The notes: generated from the letters alone by a model not told the origin. Numbered from the stretch's first letter, positions 19,444-30,236 are shown. The stretch: DNA of 64,000 nucleotides from Hyphomicrobiales bacterium (GCA_900473415.1 UCLR01000009.1:1-64000), one strand, 5' to 3'. Numbers and translations: made by a program.

Positions 19444-20127
19444 ATGAACGAACCGACATCCGATCAGGAAGAGCGCCTCGTCGTCGAGAGCGGCGTGGCG
19501 GCGCGGGTTGCCGCGATCATCGAGCCGGCGATCGCCGATCTCGGTTATCGGCTGGTGCGCGTGCGCGTCACCGGCCAGAACGGCTGCACGGTGCAGATCA
19601 TGGCCGAGCGGCCGGACGGCTCGATGAATGTCGAGGGCTGCGAGGAGATCAGCCAGGCGGTTTCGCCGGCGCTCGATGTCGACGATCCGATCCAGGCGGC
19701 TTATCATCTCGAGGTTTCGTCGCCGGGGATCGACCGGCCGCTGGTGCGCGCGAGCGATTTCCAGCGCTGGGCCGGCCATCTCACCAAGATCGAGACGAGC
19801 GAGCCGGTCCATGGCCGCAAGCGCTTCCGCGGCATCCTGCGCGGCGCCGAAGGCGAGAACGCGCTGCTGTCGCGGGACGACGCCAAGGCCGAGGAGGAGC
19901 GTGACGTCGCTGTTCCGATGCGGCTGATCGCCGAGGCGAGGCTGGTGTTGACCGACGCGCTGGTCACGGAATCGCTGCGTCGCGGCAAGTCCGGCCTGCC
20001 GCCGGAGATGCCGGCCGCCGAAGACATCGCTGGCCCGAAGAAGGGCCGAGGAAAATCGCTGGGACCGCGACCGGGCAAGAACGCCCCGGCGCCGGCTCCG
20101 CTTGAAGACGATACCGAAGAGGAGTGA
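19444..20127 (+). CDS. rimP: Ribosome maturation factor RimP
   Basis: Assembly factor for the 30S ribosomal subunit. The 227-residue protein shows [20 protein letters not shown] and the conserved [39 protein letters not shown] is the family hallmark. The C-terminal tail after about residue 180 is long and rich in Pro, Lys and Gly, typical of alphaproteobacterial versions. ATG 19444 gives the family start; the upstream frame to 19402 runs into the terminator hairpin. It overlaps the longest nusA frame by 4 bases and is the first gene of the nusA operon. Confidence 0.95.
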   Translation: MNEPTSDQEERLVVESGVAARVAAIIEPAIADLGYRLVRVRVTGQNGCTVQIMAERPDGSMNVEGCEEISQAVSPALDVDDPIQAAYHLEVSSPGIDRPLVRASDFQRWAGHLTKIETSEPVHGRKRFRGILRGAEGENALLSRDDAKAEEERDVAVPMRLIAEARLVLTDALVTESLRRGKSGLPPEMPAAEDIAGPKKGRGKSLGPRPGKNAPAPAPLEDDTEEE

Positions 20128-20132
20128 GCGTC

Positions 20133-21725
20133 ATGGTCGTCAGCGCCAACCGGCTCGAACTGCTGCAGATCGCCGACGCGGTCGCCCGCGAGAAGTCGAT
20201 CGATCGCCAGATCGTCGTCGACGCCATGCAGGACGCCATCGCCAAGGCCGCCCGCTCGCGCTACGGCGCCGAGACGGACGTCCATGCCGAGATCAACACC
20301 AAGACCGGCGAGCTGCGCCTCGCCCGCCATCTCCAGGTCGTCGACACTGTCGAGAACCCGGCGATCGAGATCACGGTCGACGAGGCCAAGCGCCACAACC
20401 CGGCCGCCCAGGCCGGCGACGTGATCGCCGATCCGCTGCCGCCCTTCGATTTCGGCCGCATCGCCGCCCAGTCGGCCAAGCAGGTCATCGTCCAGAAGGT
20501 CCGCGAGGCCGAGCGCGACCGCCAGTATGACGAGTACAAGGATCGCATCGGCGAGATCGTCAACGGCGCGGTCAAGCGCGTCGAATACGGCAATGTCTTC
20601 GTCGATCTGGGCCGTGGCGAAGCCATCATCCGCCGCGACGAGATGATCCCGCGCGAGACCTTCAAGGTCGGCGACAGGGCGCGGGCCTATGTCTATGATG
20701 TTCGCCGCGAGCCGCGCGGCCCGCAGATCTTCCTGTCGCGCACCCATCCGCAGTTCATGGCCAAGCTCTTCGGCCAGGAAGTGCCGGAAATCTATGACGG
20801 GATCGTCGAGGTGAAGGCCGTTGCCCGCGATCCGGGCTCGCGCGCCAAGATCGCCGTGATCTCGCGCGATTCCTCCATCGACCCGGTCGGCGCCTGCGTC
20901 GGCATGCGTGGCTCGCGCGTGCAGGCCGTGGTTGGCGAGCTCCAGGGCGAGAAGATCGACATCATTCCGTGGTCGCCGGATGTCGCGACCTTCGTCGTCA
21001 ACGCGCTGCAGCCGGCGGAAGTCGCCAAGGTCGTGCTCGACGAGGAGGCCGACAAGATCGAGGTCGTGGTGCCGGACGAGCAGCTTTCGCTCGCCATCGG
21101 CCGCCGCGGCCAGAACGTCCGCCTCGCCTCGCAGCTCACCGGCTGGGACATCGACATCCTCACCGAGCAGGAGGAGTCGGAGCGCCGCCAGAAGGAGTTC
21201 GTGCAGCGCACCGAGCTGTTCATGAACGCGCTGAACGTCGACGAGACGGTCGGCCAGCTGCTGGCTTCCGAAGGCTTCCGCAATGTCGAGGAGCTCGCCT
21301 ATGTCGAGCTCTCCGAGCTCGCTTCGATCGAGGGCTTCGACGAGGACACCGCCGCCGAGATCCAGAACCGCGCGCTCGAGCATCTTGCCGCCGTCGAGGC
21401 CGAGCTTGACGAGAAGCGCCGCGCGCTCGGCGTCGAGGACGCCTTGCGCGAGGTCGAGGGCGTCACCACTTCCATGATGGTCGCGCTCGGCGAGAACGAC
21501 GTGAAGACGGTCGAGGATCTCGCAGGCTGCGCCACCGACGATCTGATCGGCTGGACGGAGCGCAAGGACGGCGAGGCGACGCGCCATGCCGGCTATCTCG
21601 ACGGCTTCGATCTCTCCCGTCAGGATGCGGAAGCGATCATCATGGCCGCGCGCATCCATGCAGGCTGGGTCGAGGCTCCCGTCGCGGAGCCGGAGGCTGA
21701 AGCCGGCGAGGCGGCCGAGGCCTGA
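20133..21725 (+). CDS. nusA: Transcription termination/antitermination protein NusA
   Basis: NusA binds RNA polymerase and modulates pausing, termination and antitermination. The 530-residue protein has an N-terminal polymerase-binding domain (LELLQIADAVAREKSIDRQ). An S1 domain follows (GAVKRVEYGNVFVDLGRGEA), then two KH domains (DPVGACVGMRGSRVQAVVGE and LAIGRRGQNVRLASQLTGWD), and two C-terminal helical acidic repeats at about 360-500. ATG 20133 lies 8 bases after GAGGAG and is preferred to GTG 20124. Gene order rimP-nusA-ylxR-infB is conserved across bacteria. Confidence 0.97.
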   Translation: MVVSANRLELLQIADAVAREKSIDRQIVVDAMQDAIAKAARSRYGAETDVHAEINTKTGELRLARHLQVVDTVENPAIEITVDEAKRHNPAAQAGDVIADPLPPFDFGRIAAQSAKQVIVQKVREAERDRQYDEYKDRIGEIVNGAVKRVEYGNVFVDLGRGEAIIRRDEMIPRETFKVGDRARAYVYDVRREPRGPQIFLSRTHPQFMAKLFGQEVPEIYDGIVEVKAVARDPGSRAKIAVISRDSSIDPVGACVGMRGSRVQAVVGELQGEKIDIIPWSPDVATFVVNALQPAEVAKVVLDEEADKIEVVVPDEQLSLAIGRRGQNVRLASQLTGWDIDILTEQEESERRQKEFVQRTELFMNALNVDETVGQLLASEGFRNVEELAYVELSELASIEGFDEDTAAEIQNRALEHLAAVEAELDEKRRALGVEDALREVEGVTTSMMVALGENDVKTVEDLAGCATDDLIGWTERKDGEATRHAGYLDGFDLSRQDAEAIIMAARIHAGWVEAPVAEPEAEAGEAAEA

Positions 21726-21739
21726 GCGGAGCTGTCGCG

Positions 21740-22432
21740 GTGAAGGCGGCGGCAGAGAAGGAAGGTTCTGAGCGGAGTTGCGTCGTCACGCGCTCCGTCA
21801 AGGCGCCGGACGATCTCATCCGCTTCGTGGCCGGACCTGACGGCGTGCTGGTCCCGGACCTGCGCCGGAAATTGCCCGGACGCGGCGTCTGGGCGAGCCT
21901 CAGCCGCAAGACCGTGGCGGAGGCGATCAAGCGCAAGGCCTTCGAGCGCTCGCTCAAGGCCAAGGTCGCGGTGCCGGTGGATTTGCCGGAGACCATCGAC
22001 CGGCTGATGCTGCGCGATGCGTTGCAGGCGCTGTCGATGGCCAACAAGGCCGGTCTCGTCACGGCGGGCTTCGCCAAGGTCGAGGCGCTGGTCGGTTCCG
22101 GGCGCTGCGTCGCGGTCATCGAGGCCAGCGACGGCGCCGAGGATGGCCGGCGCAAGATCGGCCAGATCATCAGGCGGGCCGCCGCGGCCCGTGAGGCCGA
22201 AGGGCTCAAGGCCCGAGAACTACCCGTCGTCGCTATTTTCACGGCGGCGGATTTGGAATTGGCGTTGGGGCGGGCACATGTGATACATGCCGCGCTTGCT
22301 CCGGGTCCAGCGGCCGAGGGTGTGCTCTCACGCTGGCGTCGGCTCGTCCGGTACCGGACGGACGATACCGCCGCATCCGACCAGAACGACACCGAAGACA
22401 CGACCGAACCGGCAGGACCGAACGCGGAATGA
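21740..22432 (+). CDS. ylxR: YlxR-type RNA-binding protein with C-terminal L7Ae-like domain
   Basis: The N-terminal YlxR (DUF448) domain is at about residues 10-85: [20 protein letters not shown] ... [20 protein letters not shown], containing the family motif GRGVW. The next 100 residues ([27 protein letters not shown], then [24 protein letters not shown]) resemble the L7Ae/L30e K-turn RNA-binding fold. This joins into one chain what Gram-positive bacteria encode as two genes (ylxR and ylxQ). Total length is 230. It begins with GTG, 14 bases after nusA, and overlaps infB by ATGA. RNA binding is inferred from the folds. Confidence 0.9.
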   Translation: MKAAAEKEGSERSCVVTRSVKAPDDLIRFVAGPDGVLVPDLRRKLPGRGVWASLSRKTVAEAIKRKAFERSLKAKVAVPVDLPETIDRLMLRDALQALSMANKAGLVTAGFAKVEALVGSGRCVAVIEASDGAEDGRRKIGQIIRRAAAAREAEGLKARELPVVAIFTAADLELALGRAHVIHAALAPGPAAEGVLSRWRRLVRYRTDDTAASDQNDTEDTTEPAGPNAE

Positions 22433-25269
22433 CCGATACCAAGACCCCGGGCGACAAGACTCTCTCCGTCAACCCGCCCAAGACCCTATCGCTGAAGCGA
22501 CCTGTCGAGCAGAGCACTGTTCGCCAGAGCTTCTCGCATGGGCGCTCGAAGCAGGTCGTTGTCGAGGTCAAGCGCCGCGTCCCCGGCCACGATGTCAAGG
22601 AGCCCGTCGCGCCGCGTCCGCCGCAGGCCGCCGCTCCGGCCCAGCCCGCTCCGCGCGCCCCGGCTCCGGCCCAGGCCGCCCCGCCGCAGCGCCCCGCCGG
22701 CAGCATGCTGCTGCGGACCCTCTCCGATGAGGAGAAGGATGCCCGCCAGCGCGTGCTCGCCGAGGCCCGCAGTTCCGAGGCCGAGGCGCGCCGCGCCGCG
22801 GAGGAGGAGGCCCGCCGCCGCGCCGACGCTGCTGAGCGCGAGCGTCAGGAGCGCGAGGCTGCGCAGGCCCGCCAGCGCCAGGAGGAAGAGCGCCGCCGTC
22901 ACGAGGACGAGCAGAAGCGCCGCGCCGAAAGCGCCGCCCGCCAGCGCGAGGATATTCCCCGTCCGGCCGCGCCGGCGGAGCGCGAGGCTGCTTCCCCCGC
23001 CCCGACCCAGGCTGCAGCCCCTGCGCCGCAGCCGACCCAGTATTACGGCCGTCCGGCCCCGTCCGGCCCGCGCGAGTTCGCGCCGCGCCAGCCGATGCGC
23101 GACACCGGCGCCCGCCCGCCGCGGCTCGACAGCCGTCCGCCGCGTTCGGATTCGCCGCGTCCGCCCCGTATGGACGCCTCGGCCCCGGCCGAGCCCGCGG
23201 TCGCCCGTCCGACCCGCCAGGCGCCGCCCTCCAGCGGTGCGCCGCGCAGCCGTTCGGATGGTGATGTCGATGTCCGCGCCGCCTTCCGTCGTGCTGGCGT
23301 CGGCGCCGGCGCTGGCCGTGGCCCCGCTCCGGCCGCGCCCAAGGTTCCCAAGAGCCCCAACGACAAGCCGCGTGGCCGCCTGACGCTCGCCACCGCGACC
23401 GGCGGTGACGACGAGCGGACACGCTCCGTCGCGTCCTTCCGCCGCCGCGTGCAGCGCATGACGGGTCACCGGGCCTCGGATGCGCAGAAAGAGCGCGTGA
23501 TGCGCGAGGTGATCATCCCTGAGACGATCACCATCCAGGAACTCGCGAACCGCATGACGGAGCGCGGCGTCGACGTCATCCGCCTGCTGATGAAGCAGGG
23601 CGCGATGCACAAGATCACCGACGTGATCGACGCCGACACCGCCCAGCTCATCGCCGAGGAAATGGGCCACACGGTCAAGCGCGTGGCCGAGTCCGACGTC
23701 GAGGAAGGCCTGTTCGATACGCCTGACACCGACGAGACCCTGGAGTCGCGGCCGTCGGTCGTGACCATCATGGGCCATGTCGACCACGGCAAGACCTCGC
23801 TGCTCGACGCGATCCGCAAGACCAAGGTCGTTACCGGCGAGGCCGGCGGCATCACCCAGCACATCGGCGCCTACCAGGTGACGACGCCGCTGGGCAGCAA
23901 GGTGACCTTCATCGACACGCCCGGTCACGCCGCCTTCACGGCGATGCGCGCCCGCGGCGCCAAGGTGACGGACATCGTCGTGCTGGTCGTGGCGGCCGAT
24001 GACGGCGTCATGCCGCAGACGGCCGAGGCCATCCACCACGCCAAGGCGGCCGGCGTGCCGCTGATCGTGGCGATCAACAAGGTCGACAAGGCCGACGCCA
24101 ACCCGGATCGCGTGCGCGCCGAGCTGCTGCAGTACGAGATCCAGGTCGAGTCGCTCGGCGGCGAGACGCTCGAGGTCGAGGTCTCCGCCAAGACGGGCCA
24201 GAATCTCGACAAGCTGCTGGAAGCGATCGCGCTGCAGGCCGAGGTGCTCGATCTCAAGGCCAATCCGGATCGCGCAGCCGAAGGTACGGTCATCGAGGCC
24301 AAGCTCGACCGCGGTCGTGGCCCGGTCGCGACCGTGCTCGTCCAGCGCGGCACGCTGCGCACGGGCGATATCGTCGTGGCGGGTGCCGAATGGGGCCGCG
24401 TCCGCGCCCTCATCGCTGACACCGGCGCGCAGGTGAAGGATGCTCCGCCCTCCATGCCGGTCGAGGTTCTCGGCTTCAACGGCACGCCTGAGGCCGGCGA
24501 CCGCGTCGCGGTGGTCGAGTCTGAGGCTCGTGCCCGCGAGATCACCGAGTACCGCGAGCGTCAGCGCCGCGATCGCCTCGCCGCCCGCGGCGCGGCTTCG
24601 GGCGCCGGCCGTTCGCTCGCCGAGATGATGCGCGAACTTAAGGAAGGCGCTGGCCGCAAGGAGTTCCCGCTGGTCGTCAAGGGCGACGTGCAGGGCTCTG
24701 TCGAGGCCATCGTCGGATCACTCGAGAAGGTCGGCAACGACGAGGTGCGCGCCCGCGTGCTTTCCTCGGGCGTCGGCGCCATCACAGAATCGGATGTCAC
24801 GCTCGCCCAGGCCTCTGGTGCGGTCGTCGTCGGCTTCAACGTGCGTGCCCACAAGGAAGCGCGCGAGGCGGCCGACCGGGCCGGTGTCGAGATCCGCTAC
24901 TACAACATCATCTACAACCTCATGGATGATGTGAAGGATGCGATGTCGGGCCTGCTGGCGCCGACGCTCCGCGAGACCATGCTCGGCAACGCCACGATCC
25001 TCGAGATCTTCAACGTCTCGAAGGTCGGCAAGATCGCCGGTTGCCGCGTTACCGACGGCACGATCGAGCGCGGCGCCCATGTCCGCCTGATCCGCGACAA
25101 CGTCGTGGTTCACGAGGGCAAGCTCGGCCAGCTGAAGCGCTTCAAGGACGACGCCAAGGAAGTTGTGGCCGGCCAGGAATGCGGCATGTCCTTCGAGAGC
25201 TACCAGGACATGCGCGTCGGCGACGTGATCGAGTGTTACCGCGTCGAAGAGATCAAGCGCAGCCTCTGA
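22429..25269 (+). CDS. infB: Translation initiation factor IF-2
   Basis: GTPase that brings initiator tRNA to the 30S subunit and promotes subunit joining. The 946-residue protein has a very long N-terminal region rich in Ala, Pro, Arg and Glu (about 60-340). This includes a charged helical stretch typical of proteobacterial IF-2. An IF2_N domain follows (about 360-410), then the G domain with GHVDHGKTS (G1), DTPGHAAFT (G3) and NKVDKAD (G4). The C-terminal beta-barrel and initiator-binding domains end at EEIKRSL. It starts in the ylxR stop (ATGA). A divergent palindromic element lies between it and rbfA. Confidence 0.97.
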   Translation: MTDTKTPGDKTLSVNPPKTLSLKRPVEQSTVRQSFSHGRSKQVVVEVKRRVPGHDVKEPVAPRPPQAAAPAQPAPRAPAPAQAAPPQRPAGSMLLRTLSDEEKDARQRVLAEARSSEAEARRAAEEEARRRADAAERERQEREAAQARQRQEEERRRHEDEQKRRAESAARQREDIPRPAAPAEREAASPAPTQAAAPAPQPTQYYGRPAPSGPREFAPRQPMRDTGARPPRLDSRPPRSDSPRPPRMDASAPAEPAVARPTRQAPPSSGAPRSRSDGDVDVRAAFRRAGVGAGAGRGPAPAAPKVPKSPNDKPRGRLTLATATGGDDERTRSVASFRRRVQRMTGHRASDAQKERVMREVIIPETITIQELANRMTERGVDVIRLLMKQGAMHKITDVIDADTAQLIAEEMGHTVKRVAESDVEEGLFDTPDTDETLESRPSVVTIMGHVDHGKTSLLDAIRKTKVVTGEAGGITQHIGAYQVTTPLGSKVTFIDTPGHAAFTAMRARGAKVTDIVVLVVAADDGVMPQTAEAIHHAKAAGVPLIVAINKVDKADANPDRVRAELLQYEIQVESLGGETLEVEVSAKTGQNLDKLLEAIALQAEVLDLKANPDRAAEGTVIEAKLDRGRGPVATVLVQRGTLRTGDIVVAGAEWGRVRALIADTGAQVKDAPPSMPVEVLGFNGTPEAGDRVAVVESEARAREITEYRERQRRDRLAARGAASGAGRSLAEMMRELKEGAGRKEFPLVVKGDVQGSVEAIVGSLEKVGNDEVRARVLSSGVGAITESDVTLAQASGAVVVGFNVRAHKEAREAADRAGVEIRYYNIIYNLMDDVKDAMSGLLAPTLRETMLGNATILEIFNVSKVGKIAGCRVTDGTIERGAHVRLIRDNVVVHEGKLGQLKRFKDDAKEVVAGQECGMSFESYQDMRVGDVIECYRVEEIKRSL

Positions 25270-25270
25270 C

Positions 25271-25364
25271 ACCGGGGCGGCTCGCCCGGGCTTGACCCGG
25301 GCAGCCCATCCCTGTTTATCCGCGTTTCCAGAGAGATGGCCGGGCCTCGCGCCCGGCCAATGAC
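25271..25364. repeat. Double-hairpin element between infB and rbfA (divergent repeat, copy E)
   Basis: Two adjacent hairpins: GCCCGGG/CCCGGGC (25284-25302, loop CTTGA) and GGCCGGGC/GCCCGGCC (25338-25358, loop CTCGC), followed by AATGAC. The wording GCCCGGGCTTGACCCGGG matches parts of the dispersed family, but the left GTCAT end is missing. It lies inside the operon, where it could stabilise the upstream RNA or partly terminate transcription. Confidence 0.6.
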
Positions 25365-25405
25365 GTTAACCCGTCCATCCGGTCCGATCCCGGAGAACGA
25401 GAACC

Positions 25406-25840
25406 ATGGCCAAACCAGCAAAACCCTCCGGCCCGTCCCAACGGCAGCTGCGCGTCGGCGAACTCATTCGCCATGCGCTGGCCGACATGCTCGCGCGCGG
25501 CGACATCCATGACGATGTCCTGGCGAAGCATGTCGTCACCGTGCCTGAGGTGCGCCTATCGCCGGATCTCAAGCTCGCCACCGCCTACATCATGCCGCTC
25601 GGCGGGCAGGACGTTAAGCCGGTGCTCAAGGCCCTGGATGGCCACAAGCGCTATATCCGCGGCGAGATCGCCCATCGCGTGAACCTGAAATATGCGCCCG
25701 ACATCCGCTTCCGTGCCGATGAGAGCTTCGCGGAAGCCGAGCGCATCGACGCGCTGCTCGATTCCGAGCAGGTGCGCCGCGACACCGATCGCAAACCCCT
25801 CAAGATCGACCAAGACGACGACCGTGACGATGACCGTTGA
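25406..25840 (+). CDS. rbfA: 30S ribosome-binding factor RbfA
   Basis: Small KH-fold protein that helps mature the 5' end of 16S rRNA and is needed in the cold in other bacteria. The 144-residue protein has [20 protein letters not shown], the conserved [20 protein letters not shown] and [19 protein letters not shown]. The last ~20 residues are highly acidic. ATG 25406 has GGAGAACGAGAACC in front. Its last 11 bases overlap truB, so the two are coupled. Confidence 0.95.
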   Translation: MAKPAKPSGPSQRQLRVGELIRHALADMLARGDIHDDVLAKHVVTVPEVRLSPDLKLATAYIMPLGGQDVKPVLKALDGHKRYIRGEIAHRVNLKYAPDIRFRADESFAEAERIDALLDSEQVRRDTDRKPLKIDQDDDRDDDR

Positions 25841-26774
25841 GAGCACCCCCGAGGCCGCCCCGCAGCGTGAGGGCGCCCCGCAGCGCCCGAAGAAGCGCGA
25901 TGTCCATGGCTGGGTCGTGCTCGACAAGCCGGTCGGGATGACCTCGACCCATGCGGTGAGCGTGGTGAAGCGCGCCTTCGCGGCCCGCAAGGCCGGCCAT
26001 GCCGGCACGCTCGACCCGCTCGCCTCCGGGCTCCTGCCGATCGCGCTCGGCGAGGCGACGAAGACCGTCCCCTTCGTCATGGACGGCCGCAAGGCCTACC
26101 AGTTCACCGTCGCCTGGGGCACGCAGACCAATACCGACGATACCGAGGGCAGCGTCATCGCGACCTCGGACAAGCGCCCCGACGAGGCGTCGATCCTAGC
26201 GCTGCTGCCCCGCTTCACCGGCACGATCCTGCAGACCCCGCCGAAATTCTCGGCGATCAAGATCGCCGGCGAGCGCGCCTATGACCTCGCCCGTGACGGC
26301 GAGGAAGTCGAGCTGCAGGCGCGCCCGGTCGAGATCGATTCGCTTGTGATCGTCAGCCATGACGGCGTCACCACGACCTTCGAGGCCGAATGCGGCAAGG
26401 GCACCTATGTCCGCGCCATCGCCCGCGATCTGGGTCTTGCGCTGGGCTGCCTCGGCCATGTCGCGCATCTGCGCCGCACCCGCGTCGGCCCCTTCACGGT
26501 CGCCGAGGCGGCGAGCGTCGAGACGCTGCGCGAGAGTCTTGAGAGCGCGGCCGCGGCGCTGCAGCCGGTCAAGGCGGCGCTGACGCTGATCCCCGAGATC
26601 GTGATCCATCGCGACGCCGCTGCCCGCATCAAGCGCGGCCAGAGCGCGCTGCTGCGGGGCGCCGGAGCGCCGATCGAGCTGCAGGCGGCCTATGCCACCT
26701 GCGCCGGCACGCTGGTGGCGACGGGTTCGGTGGAGAACGGCGAGTTCGTGCCTCACCGGGTGTTCAATCTCTGA
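25830..26774 (+). CDS. truB: tRNA pseudouridine(55) synthase TruB
   Basis: Makes pseudouridine 55 in the T-loop of tRNAs. The 314-residue protein has [20 protein letters not shown] and the catalytic block [20 protein letters not shown] with the active-site Asp. [28 protein letters not shown] and [25 protein letters not shown] follow. ATG 25830 is chosen over in-frame starts back to 25692 because it follows a short acidic rbfA tail overlap and gives a normal length. In related bacteria rpsO and pnp follow truB; here a palindromic repeat and the opposite-strand hemA follow instead. Confidence 0.96.
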   Translation: MTVESTPEAAPQREGAPQRPKKRDVHGWVVLDKPVGMTSTHAVSVVKRAFAARKAGHAGTLDPLASGLLPIALGEATKTVPFVMDGRKAYQFTVAWGTQTNTDDTEGSVIATSDKRPDEASILALLPRFTGTILQTPPKFSAIKIAGERAYDLARDGEEVELQARPVEIDSLVIVSHDGVTTTFEAECGKGTYVRAIARDLGLALGCLGHVAHLRRTRVGPFTVAEAASVETLRESLESAAAALQPVKAALTLIPEIVIHRDAAARIKRGQSALLRGAGAPIELQAAYATCAGTLVATGSVENGEFVPHRVFNL

Positions 26775-26795
26775 AGCAAGAGCGCGTCACCGCGC

Positions 26796-26898
26796 GTCAT
26801 GCCCGGGCTCGACCCGGGCGTCTCATGCCGAAAAAGGCTCCTGGAGCTCTCCGGTCCTGAAATTCCCGGGTCGTCGCTTCGCGCCGCCCGAGAATGAC
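26796..26898. repeat. Dispersed palindromic element, copy D
   Basis: Left end GTCATGCCCGGG with an internal hairpin (GCCCGGG/CCCGGGC), right end GTCGCTTCGCGCCGCCCG followed by GAATGAC. It lies between the convergent truB and hemA and could serve as a two-way transcription end. The outer arms are GTCAT and ATGAC; the inner parts are diverged from copies A to C. Confidence 0.65.
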
Positions 26899-26911
26899 GC
26901 CACTGGCGACG

Positions 26912-28123
26912 TTAGGCCGCCCGCTTCAGCCCGTCGCGGGCCCAGATTGCCGAAAGTGCAGCAACGAGCGCGTCGATATGCGCGTCGCTGTGGAAGGGCG
27001 AGGGCGTGATCCTGAGCCGCTCCGTGCCACGCGGCACGGTCGGGTAGTTGATCGGCTGGACATAGATGTCGAAGCGCGCGAGCAGCTCGTCGCTGATCGC
27101 CTTGCAGGCCTTCGCATCGCCGACCATCACCGGCACGATATGACTGGGATTGGCGAGATGCGGGATCCCGGCGCGGTCGAGCTTGCCGCGCAGCGCCGCG
27201 ACGCGGTCCTGCTGGCGCTCGCGCTCGGCGGAGCTTTCCTTGAGATGCCGGATCGCAGCGATGGCACCAGCGGCCACCGCCGGCGGCAGCGAGCTCGAGA
27301 AGATGAAGCCCGAGGCGAAGCTGCGAATGAAGTCGCACAGCGCCGCCGAGCCGGTGATGTAGCCGCCGATCACGCCGAAGGACTTCGCCAGCGTGCCCTG
27401 GATCAGCGTCAGCCGGTCGGTGAGGCCCTCACGCTCGGAGATGCCACCGCCGCGCGGGCCGTAGAGCCCGACGGCATGGACCTCGTCGAGATAGGTCATC
27501 GCGCCGAATTCGTCGGCGATGTCGCAGAATTCCTTGATGGGAGCGATGTCGCCATCCATCGAATAGACCGACTCGAAGGCGATCAGCTTCGGCCGCGCCG
27601 GGTCGAGCGCGGCGAGCTTGCGGCGCAGGTCGGCGGGGTCGTTATGGGCGAAGATGTGCTTCTCGACCCGCGAATGGCGGATGCCCTCGATCATCGAGGC
27701 GTGGTTCAGCGCGTCGGTCAGGACGATGCAGCCGGGAATGCGCGAGGCCAGCGTCGAGAGCGAGGCCCAGTTCGAAACATAGCCGGAATTGAAGATCAGC
27801 GCGGCGTCCTTGCCGTGCAGATCCGCCAGCTCGCGCTCGAGCAGCACATGATAGTGGTTGGTGCCGCCGATATTGCGCGTGCCGCCGGCTCCGGCGCCGC
27901 TGCCGTCGAGCGCCTGATGCATCGCGGCGAGCACCTTGGGGTGCTGGCCCATGCCGAGATAGTCGTTCGAGCACCAGACGGTGACGTCGCGCGGTCCGCC
28001 CTCGCCATGATAGGTCGCGGTCGGGAAATGACCGACCTGGCGCTCCAGATCGGCGAAGACGCGATAGCGGCCTTCCTTGCGCAGTCCGCCGAGTTCCCGG
28101 CGGAAGAAAGTCTCAAAATCCAT
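26912..28123 (-). CDS. hemA: 5-aminolevulinate synthase (ALAS)
   Basis: PLP enzyme that condenses glycine and succinyl-CoA to 5-aminolevulinate, the first step of heme synthesis by the C4 (Shemin) route typical of alphaproteobacteria. The 403-residue protein starts [20 protein letters not shown]. It has [17 protein letters not shown], the cofactor-binding YLDEVHAVG at residues 211-219 and the Schiff-base lysine Lys247 in [13 protein letters not shown]. Length matches bacterial ALAS. It is monocistronic or co-transcribed with the amidohydrolase 81 bases upstream. Confidence 0.96.
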   Translation of the reverse strand: MDFETFFRRELGGLRKEGRYRVFADLERQVGHFPTATYHGEGGPRDVTVWCSNDYLGMGQHPKVLAAMHQALDGSGAGAGGTRNIGGTNHYHVLLERELADLHGKDAALIFNSGYVSNWASLSTLASRIPGCIVLTDALNHASMIEGIRHSRVEKHIFAHNDPADLRRKLAALDPARPKLIAFESVYSMDGDIAPIKEFCDIADEFGAMTYLDEVHAVGLYGPRGGGISEREGLTDRLTLIQGTLAKSFGVIGGYITGSAALCDFIRSFASGFIFSSSLPPAVAAGAIAAIRHLKESSAERERQQDRVAALRGKLDRAGIPHLANPSHIVPVMVGDAKACKAISDELLARFDIYVQPINYPTVPRGTERLRITPSPFHSDAHIDALVAALSAIWARDGLKRAA

Positions 28124-28204
28124 TGCCAGCCTCCTGCGGCGCGCCCGTCCTATGCCTTTCGGGCGCGTGGCGGAATGGTGCGTGGTGTCGCGGCTGGAAT
28201 TCTT

Positions 28205-29464
28205 CTACTTCGCGGCTTCGGCGAGGGCCAGAATCGTTTCGAGCAGGACGCGGATCGCGATGCCGGCATCGGCCTCGGTCATGTTCTCCAGCGGCGAGTG
28301 GCTGATGCCCTTCTCGTTGCGCACGAACAGCATGGCGGCCGGCGCGATCGCGGCGACCGTCATCGCGTCATGCCCGGCGCCCGAGGGCAGGCGGCGGGCC
28401 GCGAGGTTACTGCCGGTGCGGCTGATGCCGGTGGCGAAGGCGTCCTGAAGGCCTGCGTCCATCGGCACGGCTGCGGCGCGGGCATAGGGCGCGATGTCGA
28501 GGCCGACTCCGCGACGGGCCGCGATCTCGCCGAACCGGGCGCGGATCGCCGCTTCCATCGCCGCGAGCGTCTCGTTGCGCGGCGCGCGATAGTCGATGGT
28601 AAATTCGACAGCGCCGGGCACGACATTGGTCGCGCCGGGATGGGGCCGGAACACGCCGACCGTGCCGACGGCGAGTTCATGGCCGCTTGCGATCTCCTCC
28701 AGCGCCAGCGCCATCTCGGCGGCGGCGGTCAGCGCATCCTTGCGCAGCGCCATCGGCACCGTACCAGCATGGCCCGCCTCGCCGCTGACACGCACGCGCG
28801 CCCGGCTCTGGGCGTTGATCGTGGTGACGATGCCGACCGGCTCGTTCTCGGCCTCCAGCACCGGACCCTGCTCGATATGGAGCTCGAGATAGGCCCGGAT
28901 CGATCCGGGCTTGCGGGCGAGAGCCGGAATCCCGGCAGGATTGCCGCCGAAGGCGACGAGCGCATCCGAGAGCTTCACGCCTTCGGCATCGCGGGCATCG
29001 AGCCAGGTCGGGTCGTAATGGCCGGCCAGCGCCTCGGAGGTCGACAGATGCGTCGGGAAGCGGACATTCTCCTCGTCGCCGAAGGCCACGACCTCCAGCG
29101 GAAAGGGCAGGCTGATCCCGGCATCGCGCAGCGCCTGCGCCGCCAGGATGCCGGCGACGACACCCAGATTGCCGTCGAAGCGCCCGGCATCCTTGACCGT
29201 GTCGATATGCGAGCCGATCAGCACCGCCGGCGCCCCGGGCACCGTGCCTTCGCGCCGCCCCTGCACCGAGCCCGCGGCGTCGATGGAGGCGGTGAGCCCC
29301 GCGACCTCCATGGCGCCCTTCACCCATTCCGCCGCTTGCTTGTGGGCCGGCGAGAGATAGAGCCGGGTCAGCTTGCCCGGCTCGTCCGAGAAGCGGTTGA
29401 GGCCGGCGAGCGCGGCGAAGGCGCGGGCGCCAAGAACGGCGGCGGAGGGGAGCATCTGCGTCAT
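28205..29464 (-). CDS. M20-family Zn amidohydrolase (allantoate amidohydrolase / N-carbamoyl-amino acid hydrolase)
   Basis: A 419-residue cytoplasmic metal-dependent hydrolase. Metal-site motifs are visible: GSHIDTVKDAGRFDGNLGV (His and the bridging Asp), then DEENVRFP (Glu pair). LELHIEQGPVLEAE (His) and GEAGHAGTVPM (dimerisation-domain substrate site) follow. This set is that of the allantoate amidohydrolase / beta-ureidopropionase / L-carbamoylase subfamily. Enzymes of this group release ammonia and carbon dioxide from a carbamoyl or ureido group during purine, pyrimidine or hydantoin breakdown. I cannot choose between substrates from sequence alone, and no other ureide-pathway gene is adjacent. 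Confidence 0.87.
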   Translation of the reverse strand: MTQMLPSAAVLGARAFAALAGLNRFSDEPGKLTRLYLSPAHKQAAEWVKGAMEVAGLTASIDAAGSVQGRREGTVPGAPAVLIGSHIDTVKDAGRFDGNLGVVAGILAAQALRDAGISLPFPLEVVAFGDEENVRFPTHLSTSEALAGHYDPTWLDARDAEGVKLSDALVAFGGNPAGIPALARKPGSIRAYLELHIEQGPVLEAENEPVGIVTTINAQSRARVRVSGEAGHAGTVPMALRKDALTAAAEMALALEEIASGHELAVGTVGVFRPHPGATNVVPGAVEFTIDYRAPRNETLAAMEAAIRARFGEIAARRGVGLDIAPYARAAAVPMDAGLQDAFATGISRTGSNLAARRLPSGAGHDAMTVAAIAPAAMLFVRNEKGISHSPLENMTEADAGIAIRVLLETILALAEAAK

Positions 29465-29549
29465 GGCCGCGACGTTAGTGCAGCGTGGGTGAAACGGCGA
29501 CAGGCATTTTGGCTGCGCGACACGGGGATGCGCCTGGCGAGGGGCCGTC

Positions 29550-30065
29550 TTAGCTTTGGCTCGCGTCCGTATTGCAGCGCTGCAGCATGCGTGAAGCGGC
29601 TGTGACGCCGGCGAGTGAGAAGGTGTAGTTCGTAACGTTGCCGCGGGCGGAGCGTGCTTCCAGCGTCATGCTGCTGCCGGCACGCATCGCGGCGAGGAGG
29701 GCCGGCTCGCGTTCCAGCCGATCGAGCCAGGCGTTGTTGCCCTCGGTCAGCATGCGGAAGCTGTCGTCGCCGATGGTGACCGTCACGACCGAGTTCTTGG
29801 CAAAATCATACCCGGCCTGGAAACTCGACTCGGTATCGCTGTCGCCGTCGCTCGTCTGCATGAAGAAAAACACCTCTCCATGGCGCAGGCTGGACGGCTC
29901 TTCGGCCGAAGGCTTGCTCATGATGAAGCAACGCTGCCTATCGCCCTGGTCATAGGTAGCGGCGCTCCAGTCACTGAACTGTCCGAGCGCTTTGGCGGTG
30001 ACCGCCTGAGCTGCCGAGGCCGTCAGAAAGACGAGGGCGGCTGCCGAGAGCGTCATCTTGATCAT
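29550..30065 (-). CDS. Secreted IalB-family-like protein
   Basis: A 171-residue protein with a clear Sec signal peptide (MIKMTLSAAALVFLTASAAQA, cleavage after residue 21). The mature part begins VTAKALGQFSDWSAATYDQG, followed by RCFIMSKPSAEEP. This resembles the Invasion-associated locus B family of periplasmic proteins common in Rhizobiales. Two cysteines, at about residues 46 and 165, could form a disulfide in the periplasm. The resemblance is by pattern only. It is flanked by unrelated metabolic genes and appears to be a single-gene unit. Confidence 0.65.
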   Translation of the reverse strand: MIKMTLSAAALVFLTASAAQAVTAKALGQFSDWSAATYDQGDRQRCFIMSKPSAEEPSSLRHGEVFFFMQTSDGDSDTESSFQAGYDFAKNSVVTVTIGDDSFRMLTEGNNAWLDRLEREPALLAAMRAGSSMTLEARSARGNVTNYTFSLAGVTAASRMLQRCNTDASQS

Positions 30066-30236
30066 AGTTCATCTCCTTTTCGCCCCCTCAGGGTGAAAAG
30101 AGAGCCTTACCGAGACGTAAACATGATCGCGATATCCATGCGTCGATCTGGCGCACGGCGTGGTGCGGGCATTGCGGCGCTGCGCCGGAGCGGGAAAATT
30201 CTCCCGGCCGGCGCAGTGCGATCTTCCCGGTTTGCC

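Noticed and set aside
26894..29605. A 903-codon plus-strand frame opposite hemA and the amidohydrolase
   Set aside because: The minus-strand frames match well-known enzymes with all motifs; the long frame is an artefact of high GC content.
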